A DNA stretch of 64,000 bases from Hominisplanchenecus faecis (lineage in GTDB: Bacteria; Bacillota; Clostridia; Lachnospirales; Lachnospiraceae), in contig NZ_JAJEQE010000003.1 in assembly GCF_020687205.1 (NCBI RefSeq), forward strand, positions 1-64,000, read 5' to 3'. Of this stretch, positions 1-10,570 are shown one piece after another (the stretch's first letter is position 1; every line of letters begins with the position of its first letter). Below the pieces are notes generated by a model, which was not told the origin of the DNA, ran no database searches, and saw only the letters and a program-made list of their open reading frames with translations. Made by a program: the position numbers and the translations under genes.

Positions 1-154
1 AGGCGAGTTTAGGCGAAGGGCGGCTAACCGGCGAGCGAACCGAACAGGAAACGCAGCGTGTCAGGAGATTGTTTTCGGATCATCATGGCGTTATATTTTA
101 TAAAATCATTTCTATGGCCTTCATTTGCACATTCTAAAACCTCTCTGCACTTGC
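1..154. other. Left-edge sequence without a clear gene
   Basis: No convincing gene is visible. The first 60 bases are GC-rich compared with the following stretch, which suggests a boundary or repeat. A 20-codon reading frame runs on the minus strand from 86 to 24, but no ribosome site precedes it. The rest is probably the 3' flank of the next gene. Confidence 0.4.
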
Positions 155-2032
155 TTACCAGTAGCGTACAATCGCACGGATCGTAGCAAAATCAAATGGT
201 GAGGTCTTAATACCGCCCACCGGGTAAGCTGCCTCTGTAGAGGCGTGTACAATCAGCCCGTTTCCGATGTAAAGCCCAACGTGTGAGATTGGCTGGTAAT
301 AAAATACCAGATCTCCGGGCTGGATATTGTTGACGGAAATGATTTTTGCGGTAGCATATTTGGTTGTTGTGCCATCGTAGCCGATTGCCTGCTGGTCGGC
401 GGTACGAGGGATCTTGATGCCAAAATGGCTCATGACGGACTGCGTAAAACCGGAGCAGTCTGCACCGTTTGTCAGGCTGGTTCCGCCGTAAACATATGGA
501 TTTCCGATAAACTGAGTCGCATAAGCTGCAATTTTGGAACCGAATGTCAGGTCGGAATCGGAAGCATTCTGGTCAGTCATATATCCATTTGCATCGAAAG
601 AGTAGAATACGTTGTCAATGATCATGATCTGGCTCTTGACCATTTCACCGGTCGTCGGAAGAAAATAGAACGTTGCGACGCTGTTGTTATACCATCCTGT
701 AACCATGACTCCGTTACGGTCAAATAAATAGGTTTTGCCGTTCAGGGTAACAATACCGGTTGCTTTGCTTCCGTCGGAAGTAAAATAGTAAGTCTTATCA
801 TCAATCTGCAGTTTCTGGTTTGTGACTCTTGCACCAGTTTCTCCTACATAATAATTGCCTACCCACTGGTTGGTGAGGACAATGCCGTTCTCATCTGTAT
901 AATAATATCTGCCGCTTGCAGAAACGACCCACTGGCTTTTTGCCTTCTGGTAATTGGAATTCAGGAAGTAGGTTTTGCCTTTCTGTGTCCAGATTCCGGT
1001 AGAACGTGTCTTTTTGGTACGATTTCCCTTTTTGTTTATATAGTAAGCACCTACCCAGCAGCTCTTTGCCATCTGACCGTTTGATTTCAGGTAGCGTTTG
1101 CCGATCCAGGTATCGGTGACCATTTTACCGTTTGCATCAAAGTAATAATATTTGCTGCCAACCAGTACCCAGCCGGTCATCATCTTTCCGGTTGTCGGAT
1201 GGAAATAGTAAGTGTCGGCACCGATCTGAGCGAAACCATAAGTACGTTCACCGGCGGCATTTACATAATACTTTTTGCTGATGATCCTGTTGGTGTACAT
1301 ACGGCCTTTTTTACCGAAGTAATAATATTTGCCTTTGATCTTTTTCCACTTTCTCGGTGCAGAACCGTCTGTTTTAAAGAAGTATGTATAGTTGCCGATC
1401 TTGTTCCAGCCTTTCAGCATCAGGCCGGTTTCAGCATCAAAGTAATAATATTTGCCGTTGTATTTGAGCCAGCCACTGTAACGTTCTCCAGTTTCGGTAT
1501 TAAGATAATAAGTTTTGTCACGGATACGCAGCCAGCCTTTTGCAAGTTTACCTTTGTAGTTGTAGTAATAATACTTACCATCATTCTCTACCCAGGTATT
1601 TTTGTTTTCCGTCACGCCGGGAATCAGGATGTCAGAACCGTCTGCAGAAGAAGGATCCCGGACAATGTTTCCGTTTGCATCAATCGTGTAACTTTGATCC
1701 CCGGAGGTAATGACAGTGCTTGCAGCCATGGAGCCGTCAGCAGAAAGATAATATCCATCTACCCAGCGATTGGCGAGCAGCCTGCCTTTTATATCAAAAT
1801 AGTACCATTTTTTATCGATCAATTTCCAGCCGGTTGCGGCGTATTTGTTTTTCTCAAAATAGTAAGTATACTTACCGATCTGCTTCCAGCCAACAGCGTA
1901 GCCCGGTGCAGCCTTGATGGTGTACCAGCGGCCTTTTGCATCTGCCTTCCACTTTGCTTCCGCTTTCATAGAAGGACTAACTGTGCCAAGTGCTGCTGCT
2001 AAAAGCATGGTAACGATAATCTGCTTTTTCAT
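155..2032 (-). CDS. Secreted NlpC/P60 endopeptidase with cell-wall-binding repeats
   Basis: This 625-residue protein starts with a Sec-type signal peptide (MKK, a hydrophobic core, then an AEA-type site near residue 26). About 450 residues of tandem aromatic repeats of the choline/glucan-binding (CW_binding_1) type follow, with recurring GW and YYF motifs. The C-terminal domain from about residue 493 is NlpC/P60, with a likely Cys526-His584-His596 triad in the contexts ADCSGF, SHVG and VHAS. It most likely binds the outer surface and cuts peptidoglycan stem peptides, acting in cell separation or wall remodelling. The substrate cannot be told from sequence. It is monocistronic with its own promoter. 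The domain calls are firm and the biological role is inferred. Confidence 0.9.
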   Translation of the reverse strand: MKKQIIVTMLLAAALGTVSPSMKAEAKWKADAKGRWYTIKAAPGYAVGWKQIGKYTYYFEKNKYAATGWKLIDKKWYYFDIKGRLLANRWVDGYYLSADGSMAASTVITSGDQSYTIDANGNIVRDPSSADGSDILIPGVTENKNTWVENDGKYYYYNYKGKLAKGWLRIRDKTYYLNTETGERYSGWLKYNGKYYYFDAETGLMLKGWNKIGNYTYFFKTDGSAPRKWKKIKGKYYYFGKKGRMYTNRIISKKYYVNAAGERTYGFAQIGADTYYFHPTTGKMMTGWVLVGSKYYYFDANGKMVTDTWIGKRYLKSNGQMAKSCWVGAYYINKKGNRTKKTRSTGIWTQKGKTYFLNSNYQKAKSQWVVSASGRYYYTDENGIVLTNQWVGNYYVGETGARVTNQKLQIDDKTYYFTSDGSKATGIVTLNGKTYLFDRNGVMVTGWYNNSVATFYFLPTTGEMVKSQIMIIDNVFYSFDANGYMTDQNASDSDLTFGSKIAAYATQFIGNPYVYGGTSLTNGADCSGFTQSVMSHFGIKIPRTADQQAIGYDGTTTKYATAKIISVNNIQPGDLVFYYQPISHVGLYIGNGLIVHASTEAAYPVGGIKTSPFDFATIRAIVRYW

Positions 2033-2109
2033 AAATTGCTCCTTTTAAAAATCATGAAGATCAAGATTTTGAAATCATGTTAAATATATTACAAAATTAT
2101 TACATAAGA

Positions 2110-2138
2110 ATTTTACAGGATTTAGCTTAGAAAGTCAA
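2110..2138 (-). promoter_or_regulatory. Promoter of the NlpC/P60 gene
   Basis: On the minus strand a TTGACT -35 box and a TAAAAT -10 box are separated by exactly 17 nt, about 80 nt upstream of the start codon. A short stem (CTGACA...TGTCAG, 2154-2171) lies just upstream. Confidence 0.7.
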
Positions 2139-2255
2139 GAGAAAACACATATTCTGACAGGTAAATGTCAGCAGATCTGACCGGGATCACATTCCGGGTC
2201 TTAAGTGTGTTCTGCCTGAATAAAGATTTTACGTCTGAAATATGAGAGAACTGTG

Positions 2256-2303
2256 GGAGAAAAAAGACAGAACCCAGGGGACAAAAAATTGTCCGCCAGG
2301 TTC
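2256..2303 (-). terminator. Rho-independent terminator of the V-ATPase operon
   Basis: Read on the minus strand just after subunit D, a long stem (GAACC...GGACAA paired with TTGTCC...GGTTC) is followed by a T-rich tract. It separates the ATPase operon from the NlpC/P60 gene. Confidence 0.85.
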
Positions 2304-2317
2304 GGGAAATCCACTTG

Positions 2318-2941
2318 TTAAGCCTTCTTGCTCTGCATTCTTTTGATGACTTTCAGTCGGGTGAATTCTTCACGCTCTTTTTCTTCCAGTGCATTCTGAA
2401 TGTCTTTTGTAAGAACGGTATAACGTGGGATGGTAATATTTTTCAGAGCGTTGGCACGCTTCTGGGTTTTTTTGATATTGTTTGCCAGCCGGTAAGCTGA
2501 ATTTTCGATCATGGAAAGCTTGATGGAAAGCTGCTTTACTTTTTCAAATGAGGCTTTTGCCTGGTCCAGTGCAATGTTTGTACTGTAGTAAGCGTAAGTC
2601 GGGAAAGCAGGTCTGGTATCAGCTTCTACCAGAGGGATCTCCGTACCCATGATACTTCTTGTACGGATGCGGATCGAATCCTCAACCGGTACGGAGTAGG
2701 AGATCTCTTCTACAAGGCTGATGCCCAGTTTGATGTTTGCCATCTGCAGTGCGGCATAAGCCATGCGGAAGGTAGAATCAATTTCTTTCTGAATGGATTC
2801 GGCCTGCTGGATGAGTCCCATAAGTTCCCTGATCAGAATATTTCTTTTTTTGTCCATCAGCACATAGCCCTGTTTGGCAAGTGCGAGGGAGTTTTTTGCC
2901 AGAATTAAATTGCCCTTCGTAGGGAAGGTATTCGGATCCAT
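2318..2941 (-). CDS. ntpD: V-type ATP synthase/ATPase subunit D (central stalk)
   Basis: This 207-residue, charged, largely helical protein begins MDPNTFPTKGNLI, matching the V/A-ATPase subunit D family. Subunit D is the rotating central shaft that links the A3B3 head to the membrane ring. The open frame extends upstream into the B gene, but the family start is the ATG at 2941, which follows a GAGG-type ribosome site and lies 10 nt after the B stop. It is the last gene of the nine-gene operon and is followed by a strong terminator. Identity is firm. Confidence 0.95.
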   Translation of the reverse strand: MDPNTFPTKGNLILAKNSLALAKQGYVLMDKKRNILIRELMGLIQQAESIQKEIDSTFRMAYAALQMANIKLGISLVEEISYSVPVEDSIRIRTRSIMGTEIPLVEADTRPAFPTYAYYSTNIALDQAKASFEKVKQLSIKLSMIENSAYRLANNIKKTQKRANALKNITIPRYTVLTKDIQNALEEKEREEFTRLKVIKRMQSKKA

Positions 2942-2951
2942 AGGCTCACCT

Positions 2952-4325
2952 CTATTCGTTATAATATTTATCCAGGATCTTCGTATCGATACGGTCAAGT
3001 TCTTCTCTTGGCAGCATACGCAGAAGTTTCCAGCCAAGATCAAGAGTCTCAACGATAGAACGGTTCTCGTCCTCGCCCTGTCCGACAAAGGTATGCTCGA
3101 ATGCCTGTCCGAATTTCAGATAGGTTTTATCCAGAGGAGAAAGTTCGTCCTCACCGATAACGGATGCCAGGGCTCTTGCATCTCCAACTTTTGCGTAGCA
3201 GGAGAATAACTGGTTTGCAACATCCTGATGATCTTCTCTTGTGTAACCTGCACCGATACCGTCCTTCATCAGACGGGACAGAGAAGGCAGTACGTTGATT
3301 GGCGGGTAGATTGCCTGTCCGTGCAGCTGACGATCCAGTACGATCTGACCTTCGGTGATGTAACCGGTCAGGTCAGGGATCGGGTGTGTGATATCATCAT
3401 TCGGCATAGTCAGGATCGGGATCTGTGTTACAGAACCTTCGACGCCTTCTACGATACCGGCACGTTCGTAGATTGTAGCCAGTTCACTGTAGAGGTATCC
3501 AGGATAACCTTTACGGGAAGGAATCTCACCTTTTGAGGAAGAAACCTCACGCATGGCCTCTGCAAAGGATGTCATATCGGTTAAGATAACCAGGATGTGC
3601 ATGCCTTTTTCAAATGCCAGATACTCTGCTGCGGTGAGGGCAACCTTTGGTGTGATCAGACGCTCTACAACCGGGTCGTTTGCCAGGTTCAGGTACATAA
3701 CTACGTGGTCAGAAACACCGCTTTCTTCGAAAGTCTTGCGGAAGAATTCTGCTACGTCATATTTAACACCCATAGCTGCGAAAACGATCGCAAATTTCTC
3801 ATCGGAATTATCACCCAGAGAAGCCTGTTTTACGATCTGAGCTGCCAGACGGTCATGTGGCAGACCATTTCCGGAGAAAATCGGAAGCTTCTGTCCGCGG
3901 ATCAGAGTGGTCAGACCATCGATCGCGGAAATACCGGTACGAATGTAGTTACGCGGATATTCACGGGTAACCGGGTTCAGCGGCAGACCGTTTACATTGA
4001 TGTGTGCTTCCGGATAGATATCACCCAGACCATCGATCGGCTGTCCGATACCATTGAAGGTACGGCCGAGGATGTCCAGTGATACGGCAAGCTCCATCGG
4101 ATGTCCGGTCAGCTTTGTGTGGGTATTTTTAAGGGACATACCTTCATTTCCCTCAAATACCTGGATAACGGCTTTGTCTTCGTAGAGCTCTACGATACGA
4201 CCGAGTTTCTTTTCGTTGTTATCCACAACGATCTCTACGATTTCTTCAAAGGAGGCATTCTGCACGCCTTCCAGAACGACCAGAGGGCCGTTGATCTCGT
4301 TCAGGCCTAAATATTCTATTGACAT
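2952..4325 (-). CDS. ntpB: V-type ATP synthase/ATPase subunit B (non-catalytic)
   Basis: 457 residues with the V/A-ATPase B-subunit fold. The position equivalent to the P-loop is degenerate (SGNGLPHDR, residues 151-159), as expected for the non-catalytic nucleotide-binding subunit that alternates with A in the hexameric head. A GGAGG-type site precedes the ATG. It sits 11 nt after the A gene and is co-transcribed with it. Length and motifs are typical and nothing is missing. Confidence 0.97.
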   Translation of the reverse strand: MSIEYLGLNEINGPLVVLEGVQNASFEEIVEIVVDNNEKKLGRIVELYEDKAVIQVFEGNEGMSLKNTHTKLTGHPMELAVSLDILGRTFNGIGQPIDGLGDIYPEAHINVNGLPLNPVTREYPRNYIRTGISAIDGLTTLIRGQKLPIFSGNGLPHDRLAAQIVKQASLGDNSDEKFAIVFAAMGVKYDVAEFFRKTFEESGVSDHVVMYLNLANDPVVERLITPKVALTAAEYLAFEKGMHILVILTDMTSFAEAMREVSSSKGEIPSRKGYPGYLYSELATIYERAGIVEGVEGSVTQIPILTMPNDDITHPIPDLTGYITEGQIVLDRQLHGQAIYPPINVLPSLSRLMKDGIGAGYTREDHQDVANQLFSCYAKVGDARALASVIGEDELSPLDKTYLKFGQAFEHTFVGQGEDENRSIVETLDLGWKLLRMLPREELDRIDTKILDKYYNE

Positions 4326-4336
4326 TTCTTTTCCTC

Positions 4337-6103
4337 CTAAGCGTTCTTTTCAAGTACTTCGTCATAGAAATGATCGACTTCTTTGCGGTAGTCATCGAAC
4401 ATATCCAGACGGTCATTTGGAACATCGTATTTCACGGAAATGATGCGGTCAAAAATGTTGCTTTCTTTCAAAATGGACATCGGCATACCCATGGTAACCA
4501 GGGCTTTTGCCTTTGTATTCAGATACAGGATCAGGTCCATCATCAGGAACTGTTTGCGGATCGGAACACAGGTATCGTCTTTGTGGAATGCATTCTGCTG
4601 AAGGAATCCCAGACGGATGACTCTGGCGATCTCCAGTGTCAGTTTCTGGTCATCCGGAAGTACATCACTACCAATCAGTTTTACGATCTCCATCAGGTTG
4701 CTTTCCTGGTTCAGGATCGCCATCAGCTGATTTCGTTCGTCTACGAAATTCTTGTCGGCATTGTCACGGTACCATGGTGCCAGGTCATTTACATATTCAC
4801 TGTAACTGGTCAGCCAGTGGATAGCCGGGAAATGTCTTGCATATGCCAGGGATTTATCCAGTCCCCAGAAGCAGCGTACGAAACGTTTGGTATTCTGTGT
4901 GACCGGTTCGGAGAAGTCACCGCCCTGAGGGGAAACCGCACCGATGATGGAAACACTTCCTTCGGAGCCGTTTAAGGTCTGCATCATGCCGGCACGCTCG
5001 TAGAAAGCGGAAAGGCGGGATGCCAGGTAAGCAGGGAAACCTTCCTCTGCAGGCATTTCTTCCAGACGTCCGGACAGCTCTCGAAGTGCCTCAGCCCAAC
5101 GGGAAGTGGAGTCTGCCATGATCGCAACGTCGTAACCCATATCGCGGTAATACTCAGCCAGTGTGATACCGGTATAGATAGAAGCCTCACGGGCAGCTAC
5201 CGGCATGTTGGAAGTATTGGCGATCAGAGTAGTACGGTCCATCAGAGGTTTGCCGCTTCTTGGGTCAACCAGTTCAGAGAACTCTTCCAGAACCTGTGTC
5301 ATCTCGTTACCACGCTCACCGCAGCCGATGTAGATGATGATGTCGGCGTTGGACCATTTGGCGATCTGATGCTGTGTCATGGTTTTTCCGGTACCGAAAC
5401 CGCCAGGGATAGCAGCAGTACCACCTTTGGCGATCGGGAACAGAGTATCGAGGATACGCTGTCCGGTGATCAGCGGTTTGCTTGCTGCGAATCTTGCAGC
5501 AGTCGGACGCGGAACACGGATCGGCCATTTCTGGGCCAGTGTCAGTTTTTCTTCTTTTCCGTTTGCAAGCTGAACGGTTACGATCGGTTCGTTGATCGTG
5601 TATTCTCCATCCATTGCAACTTCCAGCACAGTACCGGAAATGTTCGGAGGAACCATGGATTTGTGGACGATTGCCTGTGTTTCCTGAACTTCTGCGATGA
5701 TCGTGCCGCCGGAAACAAATTCACCCGGTTTTACGGTGATATGTGTTTGCCATTTTTTCTCCGTATCCAGAGAATCAACGCTGACACCACGGCTGATGTA
5801 TTTACCGGAGGATTTTGCAATCTCACTTAACGGACGCTCGATACCGTCAAAAATATTGTTGAGGATACCAGGGCCAAGTGTTACGGAAATAGCATCGCCG
5901 GTAGCTTCTACCGGGTCACCAGGACGAAGTCCTGTGGTTTCCTCGAAGACCTGAATGGTCGTGATATCGTTTGTCAGACGGATAACTTCGCCTACCAGAC
6001 GTTCTTTTCCGACGTAGACCATTTCAGCCATCTGAAATCCTGTGTTGCCTTTCAGGTAAATAACAGGACCGTTAATGCCGTAAATAGTACCTGTTTTATG
6101 CAT
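4337..6103 (-). CDS. ntpA: V-type ATP synthase/ATPase subunit A (catalytic)
   Basis: 588-residue catalytic subunit of the V1 head. The Walker A motif GGFGTGKT lies near residues 234-241 (Lys240), followed by GERGNE and the Walker B region. The N-terminal part contains the bulge domain typical of A subunits. An upstream GTG in the same frame overlaps the GGAGGT ribosome site, so the ATG at 6103 (MHKTG) is the better start. It overlaps the end of the E gene by 8 nt, which suggests translational coupling. Sequence alone does not say whether the complex makes ATP or pumps ions. Confidence 0.97.
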   Translation of the reverse strand: MHKTGTIYGINGPVIYLKGNTGFQMAEMVYVGKERLVGEVIRLTNDITTIQVFEETTGLRPGDPVEATGDAISVTLGPGILNNIFDGIERPLSEIAKSSGKYISRGVSVDSLDTEKKWQTHITVKPGEFVSGGTIIAEVQETQAIVHKSMVPPNISGTVLEVAMDGEYTINEPIVTVQLANGKEEKLTLAQKWPIRVPRPTAARFAASKPLITGQRILDTLFPIAKGGTAAIPGGFGTGKTMTQHQIAKWSNADIIIYIGCGERGNEMTQVLEEFSELVDPRSGKPLMDRTTLIANTSNMPVAAREASIYTGITLAEYYRDMGYDVAIMADSTSRWAEALRELSGRLEEMPAEEGFPAYLASRLSAFYERAGMMQTLNGSEGSVSIIGAVSPQGGDFSEPVTQNTKRFVRCFWGLDKSLAYARHFPAIHWLTSYSEYVNDLAPWYRDNADKNFVDERNQLMAILNQESNLMEIVKLIGSDVLPDDQKLTLEIARVIRLGFLQQNAFHKDDTCVPIRKQFLMMDLILYLNTKAKALVTMGMPMSILKESNIFDRIISVKYDVPNDRLDMFDDYRKEVDHFYDEVLEKNA

Positions 6104-6683
6104 TTGTAGCACCTCCGTTAAATGAGAAGTCTGCTTTTAACTTTTCCAGTTTGGAAGCGAAAGAATTGTCGATCAGGATGTTGCGATCCTGAAGAACGGC
6201 TCTTGTGCCGCCCATAAAGGAATATTCAGAAACGGTAATAGGAGCTCCGGTTGCGGCCTGGAGACTGGAACGTTTGTCGGAGTCTGCAGGGTCAATGTAA
6301 AGGATCAGTTTTCCGGAACCAGCCTCTTTCTGAATGTTTTTGATCTGTTTGATCAGCAGCTGCTGATATGTTGAAGTAGTCATGTAATCTTCAAGCTGCT
6401 GTTTTACTTCGACAAAAAGCTTTTCTTTCAGTTCATTCTGTTTCTGTGTGATCTTACGCTTGATCTGAAGCTGCTCTTTGGAAAGAGCCATATTGTTATT
6501 TCTCTTCAGATTGTCGCTTTCTGTTTTTAACTGTAAATCAGACTGGCGAAGTGTGGTTGCTTTGTGTTCTTTTTCTACCTTGTCCAGATTTACTTTATAT
6601 TCTTCGATCATGGCAGAAGCCTGTTTTCTGGCCTCTTCCAGAGAAGATTCTTCAAAATATTTAAGCTTTTCTTCCGTAGTCAA
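6096..6683 (-). CDS. ntpE: V-type ATP synthase/ATPase subunit E (peripheral stalk)
   Basis: 195 residues with a long charged helical N-terminal half and a compact C-terminal domain, as in subunit E. It forms peripheral stalks with the coiled-coil H/G subunit. The start appears to be TTG, placed after a GGTGAG ribosome site, with no good ATG nearby. Its stop codon lies inside the first codons of the A gene. Confidence 0.9.
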   Translation of the reverse strand: MTTEEKLKYFEESSLEEARKQASAMIEEYKVNLDKVEKEHKATTLRQSDLQLKTESDNLKRNNNMALSKEQLQIKRKITQKQNELKEKLFVEVKQQLEDYMTTSTYQQLLIKQIKNIQKEAGSGKLILYIDPADSDKRSSLQAATGAPITVSEYSFMGGTRAVLQDRNILIDNSFASKLEKLKADFSFNGGATNA

Positions 6684-6698
6684 AATATCTCACCTTCT

Positions 6699-7007
6699 TT
6701 ATAATTTTATTCCGATTGCTTCGCTTACATAGGAAGTGATAAAGTCCGGTTTGCGGCCGGTACCGTGGCGGTCAGGGATTTCGATAAGAAGTGGAAGACG
6801 GCGGTTTAAGCGGACATCATCAATAATATCCGGAAACTCCCGACCGAATTTTTCGGTCAGGAGAATAATACCGTTTTCTTTATTGGCAATTGCATCTTCC
6901 AGTGCTTTACGAAGTTCCGCACGTTCGTGCACGATACAGCCTTCTACGCCTGCCAGACGCATGCCGGTCAGAGTATCGACGTTATCACTGATTAAGAACA
7001 TTTTCAT
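6699..7007 (-). CDS. ntpG: V-type ATP synthase/ATPase subunit F
   Basis: 102 residues beginning MKMFLISDNVDTLTGMRLAGV, typical of the small Rossmann-like subunit F that binds the central shaft subunit D. It carries the conserved segment ILLTEKFGREFPD. It lies between K and E with short gaps in the operon. The symbol follows Enterococcus hirae usage; other databases call it atpF. Confidence 0.93.
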   Translation of the reverse strand: MKMFLISDNVDTLTGMRLAGVEGCIVHERAELRKALEDAIANKENGIILLTEKFGREFPDIIDDVRLNRRLPLLIEIPDRHGTGRKPDFITSYVSEAIGIKL

Positions 7008-7040
7008 AAATTAATTGCCTCCTGATATGCGAACAGGAAA

Positions 7041-7484
7041 TTAAAGTTTACCAAGGATCATGAAGGAGATGATCAGACCGTACAGAGCGATACCTTCGGC
7101 CATGGCTACGAAGATCATGGATTTACCAAAGATGCTTCCGTCTTCACTGATAGCACCCAGAGCAGAACTTGCTGCGTTTGCAACGGCGATACCACCACCG
7201 ATGCAGGAAAGACCGGTTACCAGTGCAGCTGCCAGATAACCCATACCAGCTGCCAGACCGCTTGCAGATGCAGAAGCAGTATCAGCTGCCAGTGCTACAG
7301 AACCGTCGCCTGTGAAGATCATGATAACGGCAAGAGCCATGGTTCCAAAGAAGAGGAAGCAGTTGATGCCAAGTGTGGTTTTGAAGCGTCCACGGTTCTT
7401 TTCACCGATCAGAAATGCTGCGGTTGGTACGACGATGCTCAGAAGCAGTGCTGCGATAAAAATGAATTTTGTAATAGTTGACAT
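7041..7484 (-). CDS. ntpK: V-type ATPase membrane rotor (proteolipid) subunit K
   Basis: 147 residues with four predicted membrane helices (about 5-27, 38-57, 75-105 and 122-145), so it is a double-hairpin rotor subunit. One ion-binding carboxylate is visible, Glu130 in MAEGIALYG. The first hairpin has no equivalent acid, giving one carboxylate per four helices as in E. hirae NtpK. The glutamine ligand linked to sodium binding in that enzyme is not obvious here, so ion specificity is left open. The gene is followed by F and preceded by I. Confidence 0.93.
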   Translation of the reverse strand: MSTITKFIFIAALLLSIVVPTAAFLIGEKNRGRFKTTLGINCFLFFGTMALAVIMIFTGDGSVALAADTASASASGLAAGMGYLAAALVTGLSCIGGGIAVANAASSALGAISEDGSIFGKSMIFVAMAEGIALYGLIISFMILGKL

Positions 7485-7564
7485 AGTAATTTCCTCCTTA
7501 ATCGTGTGTGATTATGAACTCACAAATATAAAATATTTTATTTCCGTTATTTTGCTTTTAAATG

Positions 7565-9511
7565 TTAATCAACGGATTTTTTAACAAATGGTGTGAATGG
7601 ATGTCCTTCGCCTTTATAGAAACGGCTGAACATTTCGTAGTATTCCAGACGAAGTACCTGGATACCAACGATCAGACCCTCCATTGCACATACAAAAACG
7701 TTACCAAGTACGATAACGATCCAGTTGATGTTTCCGGATTCGGCTCCGGCAAGCATCAGGACTACTTCCATCATAGCTGCGTGGCTGACGGCGAAAGCAC
7801 CGATACGCACGAAAGACAGCGTGTTGGAGAAGTAGCTCAGTAATACATCAAACAGTTCGAAAAATGCAGTTACAAGGAACATGCCTTTTTCTTTTGGCAT
7901 AGCATCTGCTTTTTTCTCGACCAGTTTACCGAGCGGCTCTTTGAAGCCGATCAGGATCAGCGGAATGAGGAACATAACCACCAGAACACCGGCTGCCGGG
8001 ATGGCATGACCTGTCATAAATAAGAAAACGACTGCAACGATCGCACCGTAGAATACAAAACCGGCGATACCGTTTGTATCAAAGAAGATGTTCTCAGCAT
8101 CTTTTCTGCGGACTGCATTGATAATATGCAGAACCATCGTTGTCAGGATCAGGAACATACCAAATGCGATGGCAACAACGAAAGCGGTGTTCATAGTACC
8201 GATAAACGGAAGCGTTGTCATTGCATCCTTCGGATGCATCCAGAGTGCAGGTATGACATCCTCAAAACCGAAGAAACTGCCGAACAGGAAACCGAAGATC
8301 GTAGAGAAGACTCCGGCACTGCTTAAGCATGCTGCGAGTTCCATTTTTTTGAAATGGTAGAGCAGGGCACCGCCGATCACCAAGCAGAGTCCCTGACCGA
8401 CATCACCGAACATGGCACCGAAAATAAAGGAATAGGTCAGTGCTACGAAGATGGTCGGGTCGATCTCGTTGTAAGACGGAAGACCGTACATACGAACGAA
8501 TAATTCAAACGGACGGAAGATACCAGGGTTTTTCAATTTGGTAGGCGGTGTCAGTGTGCTGTCTTTATCCTGATCTTCATTGCTTTCGATCAGACAGAAC
8601 AGATTCTTGTCATCGGCTACGTCTTTTTCAAAACGAGCGGCATCGCTTTCCGTCATCCAGCCACACAGAATGTAGAAGACCTGTTTACCTTCTTTTGTGC
8701 AGGCTGCAAGTTTACGCACATCAAAGTTTGAAGTGAGTGAACGGAATTTGTCTCTGCAAAGCAGGACTTTGTTTTTGTACTCGTTGAGCAGTTTCGCACT
8801 TTCTTCACGGCACTCCTGAAGCTGGACATCAAGATCATGGATATCAGACTGAAGTTTTGTACCGACTTCCTGTGGAATACCTTCGTATTCATCCGGAAGG
8901 TGGATGCGTTCAAAGTGCAGGGAAGAAAATACGGCATCGATCTGTCCGGCTCTGCCCGCCGGCACAAAGTAAACACCCCATACATACTGCTCATCTTCGC
9001 TGCAGCGATAGAACACGGTGTCCAGATTTTCGTAGACATAGTGCTCCAGTTTTTTGTAGTAATCGCGTGTGATCTTACCGAAACGATATTTGATAAACTT
9101 AAACTGCAGTACGCTGTGAATATCAAAATCGAATCCAAGGAACGGTCTTAAACGTTCATAAGAAGCTTTCAGATCTTCCTTCTTTGCTTCCAGAGCATTG
9201 GTTCTTGTATAAATATCAGAAAATTTGCTTTCCAGAGTTGCGAGAGTCTCAGAAGCTTCTTCAATCGAAATAGTGCCGGTTGGGTTTTCCTGATTTTTAT
9301 CCGTACCGAGCATGGAAGCGAATTCTTCTGCTTTTGTAAGCTTGTCTTTATAAGGATTGATCTCAATATAAGGACGAAGAGACTTGACAGTCTTAAGCTC
9401 GGAAAGAGCATTTTCCAGATGAATTTCGTATTTGGATAAATAGTCATTCACCACACGGTCGATGTCTTCTTTCGGACCGGTAACGCTCAGAAATTTCATT
9501 TTCTCAATCAA
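7565..9511 (-). CDS. ntpI: V-type ATP synthase/ATPase subunit I (membrane stator)
   Basis: 648 residues. The N-terminal half is cytoplasmic and partly coiled coil, and the C-terminal half has about seven or eight membrane segments, matching subunit a/I, which forms the ion half-channels against the K ring. The likely start is a TTG whose bases overlap the TGA of the upstream C gene (TTGA), preceded by GGGGGTG; an ATG 12 nt downstream (MKFLSVTG) is the alternative. The overlap suggests coupled translation. Confidence 0.94.
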   Translation of the reverse strand: MIEKMKFLSVTGPKEDIDRVVNDYLSKYEIHLENALSELKTVKSLRPYIEINPYKDKLTKAEEFASMLGTDKNQENPTGTISIEEASETLATLESKFSDIYTRTNALEAKKEDLKASYERLRPFLGFDFDIHSVLQFKFIKYRFGKITRDYYKKLEHYVYENLDTVFYRCSEDEQYVWGVYFVPAGRAGQIDAVFSSLHFERIHLPDEYEGIPQEVGTKLQSDIHDLDVQLQECREESAKLLNEYKNKVLLCRDKFRSLTSNFDVRKLAACTKEGKQVFYILCGWMTESDAARFEKDVADDKNLFCLIESNEDQDKDSTLTPPTKLKNPGIFRPFELFVRMYGLPSYNEIDPTIFVALTYSFIFGAMFGDVGQGLCLVIGGALLYHFKKMELAACLSSAGVFSTIFGFLFGSFFGFEDVIPALWMHPKDAMTTLPFIGTMNTAFVVAIAFGMFLILTTMVLHIINAVRRKDAENIFFDTNGIAGFVFYGAIVAVVFLFMTGHAIPAAGVLVVMFLIPLILIGFKEPLGKLVEKKADAMPKEKGMFLVTAFFELFDVLLSYFSNTLSFVRIGAFAVSHAAMMEVVLMLAGAESGNINWIVIVLGNVFVCAMEGLIVGIQVLRLEYYEMFSRFYKGEGHPFTPFVKKSVD

Positions 9512-10566
9512 CGATTACACCCCCTTTTCAGATTTGAAATATATTTTTGCGTCTCACTGGTCGGAAGACCGTATCGGATGCACTCAAGCGTGGTTGTGAG
9601 GTCGTCAACCTCATGTTCTTTCTCATAGAGATATGAAATGATAACTGCAATGGAGAATGGATCCTCCTTTGCGTTCTTACGCTGAACACGATAACGGATC
9701 TGATAATAGGCATCGTCCAGTGAAAGTTTTGCTTCCTCCGGGAAATGTCGTCCGTAGTAAGTATTTCTGATGGCTGCGGTCAGTTCATCTGTAGTTGCAG
9801 CTTCGACCATCTCTTTGATCTGAGAGGTCTGAAGACGGTATTGGATACCGATCAGATGTGCATAGACGTCCGCATTGCTCATGTTGTAAAAATGCTTGGA
9901 ACGATAAATCCAACGTATGTTCAGCAAATCCATTTTGACACCGTAATCGTCCATAAAGATTCTTTCTTCGTCACGAGTCAGAACCTTTTTGCGGCTGTCC
10001 CAGAACCATTTGAAATAGCACAGGTCAAGTGCCATCTCGTAATCCCACAAAGTAGGTTCGGACAGACCGGAGAGAAGAGATAAAGGACGATAGTAGATGC
10101 TTCCTTTCAGAAGGCTTACAAACTCATCCAGAGTTTTACAGTTGGAAAGAGCGGTCAAATTGATGTCCGAGTGTTTTTCAAAGAAATCTTTGAAAATATC
10201 GAAATTCAATTCAACATCTCTGTGGTCAAATACCATTCGCATACAGGTTTTCAGAAGTCCGATCTCGTATCTGCGGAAGTACAGATCCAGGATTTTACGC
10301 TGATGTATGGTTGCGAAACGGTAGATACTCTGGAAATCCGTGTAGATTGCGTTTGTGAGCATTTTCTCGATCTCTCCGCGGTGCAGGGAATTTTCGTTGG
10401 AATTTGCGAAAATACCAGCATAGGCGGACTTTGTTTTCAGAAATCCGATGGCATCGGAAACGGATGTCAAAGAGGCGAGATGCTGAAAATCTTTAGCGGT
10501 CAGAAGCTTCCTTCGCATACCGCGAATCTTGGTCGCTGTACCGCTGTAGGCTAACAGATTTCCCAT
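9508..10566 (-). CDS. ntpC: V-type ATP synthase/ATPase subunit C
   Basis: 352 residues, mostly helical, belonging to the V/A-ATPase C/d-subunit family (start MGNLLAYSGTATKIRGM, then internal repeats of helical bundles). It caps the rotor ring and connects it to the central stalk. It is the second gene of the operon, 4 nt after the H gene, and overlaps the start of subunit I. Confidence 0.93.
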   Translation of the reverse strand: MGNLLAYSGTATKIRGMRRKLLTAKDFQHLASLTSVSDAIGFLKTKSAYAGIFANSNENSLHRGEIEKMLTNAIYTDFQSIYRFATIHQRKILDLYFRRYEIGLLKTCMRMVFDHRDVELNFDIFKDFFEKHSDINLTALSNCKTLDEFVSLLKGSIYYRPLSLLSGLSEPTLWDYEMALDLCYFKWFWDSRKKVLTRDEERIFMDDYGVKMDLLNIRWIYRSKHFYNMSNADVYAHLIGIQYRLQTSQIKEMVEAATTDELTAAIRNTYYGRHFPEEAKLSLDDAYYQIRYRVQRKNAKEDPFSIAVIISYLYEKEHEVDDLTTTLECIRYGLPTSETQKYISNLKRGCNR

Positions 10567-10570
10567 AATT

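Noticed and set aside
24-86. 20-codon minus-strand frame at the left edge
   Set aside because: No ribosome site or homologue is recognised, and the length is within chance expectation. It may be repeat sequence.
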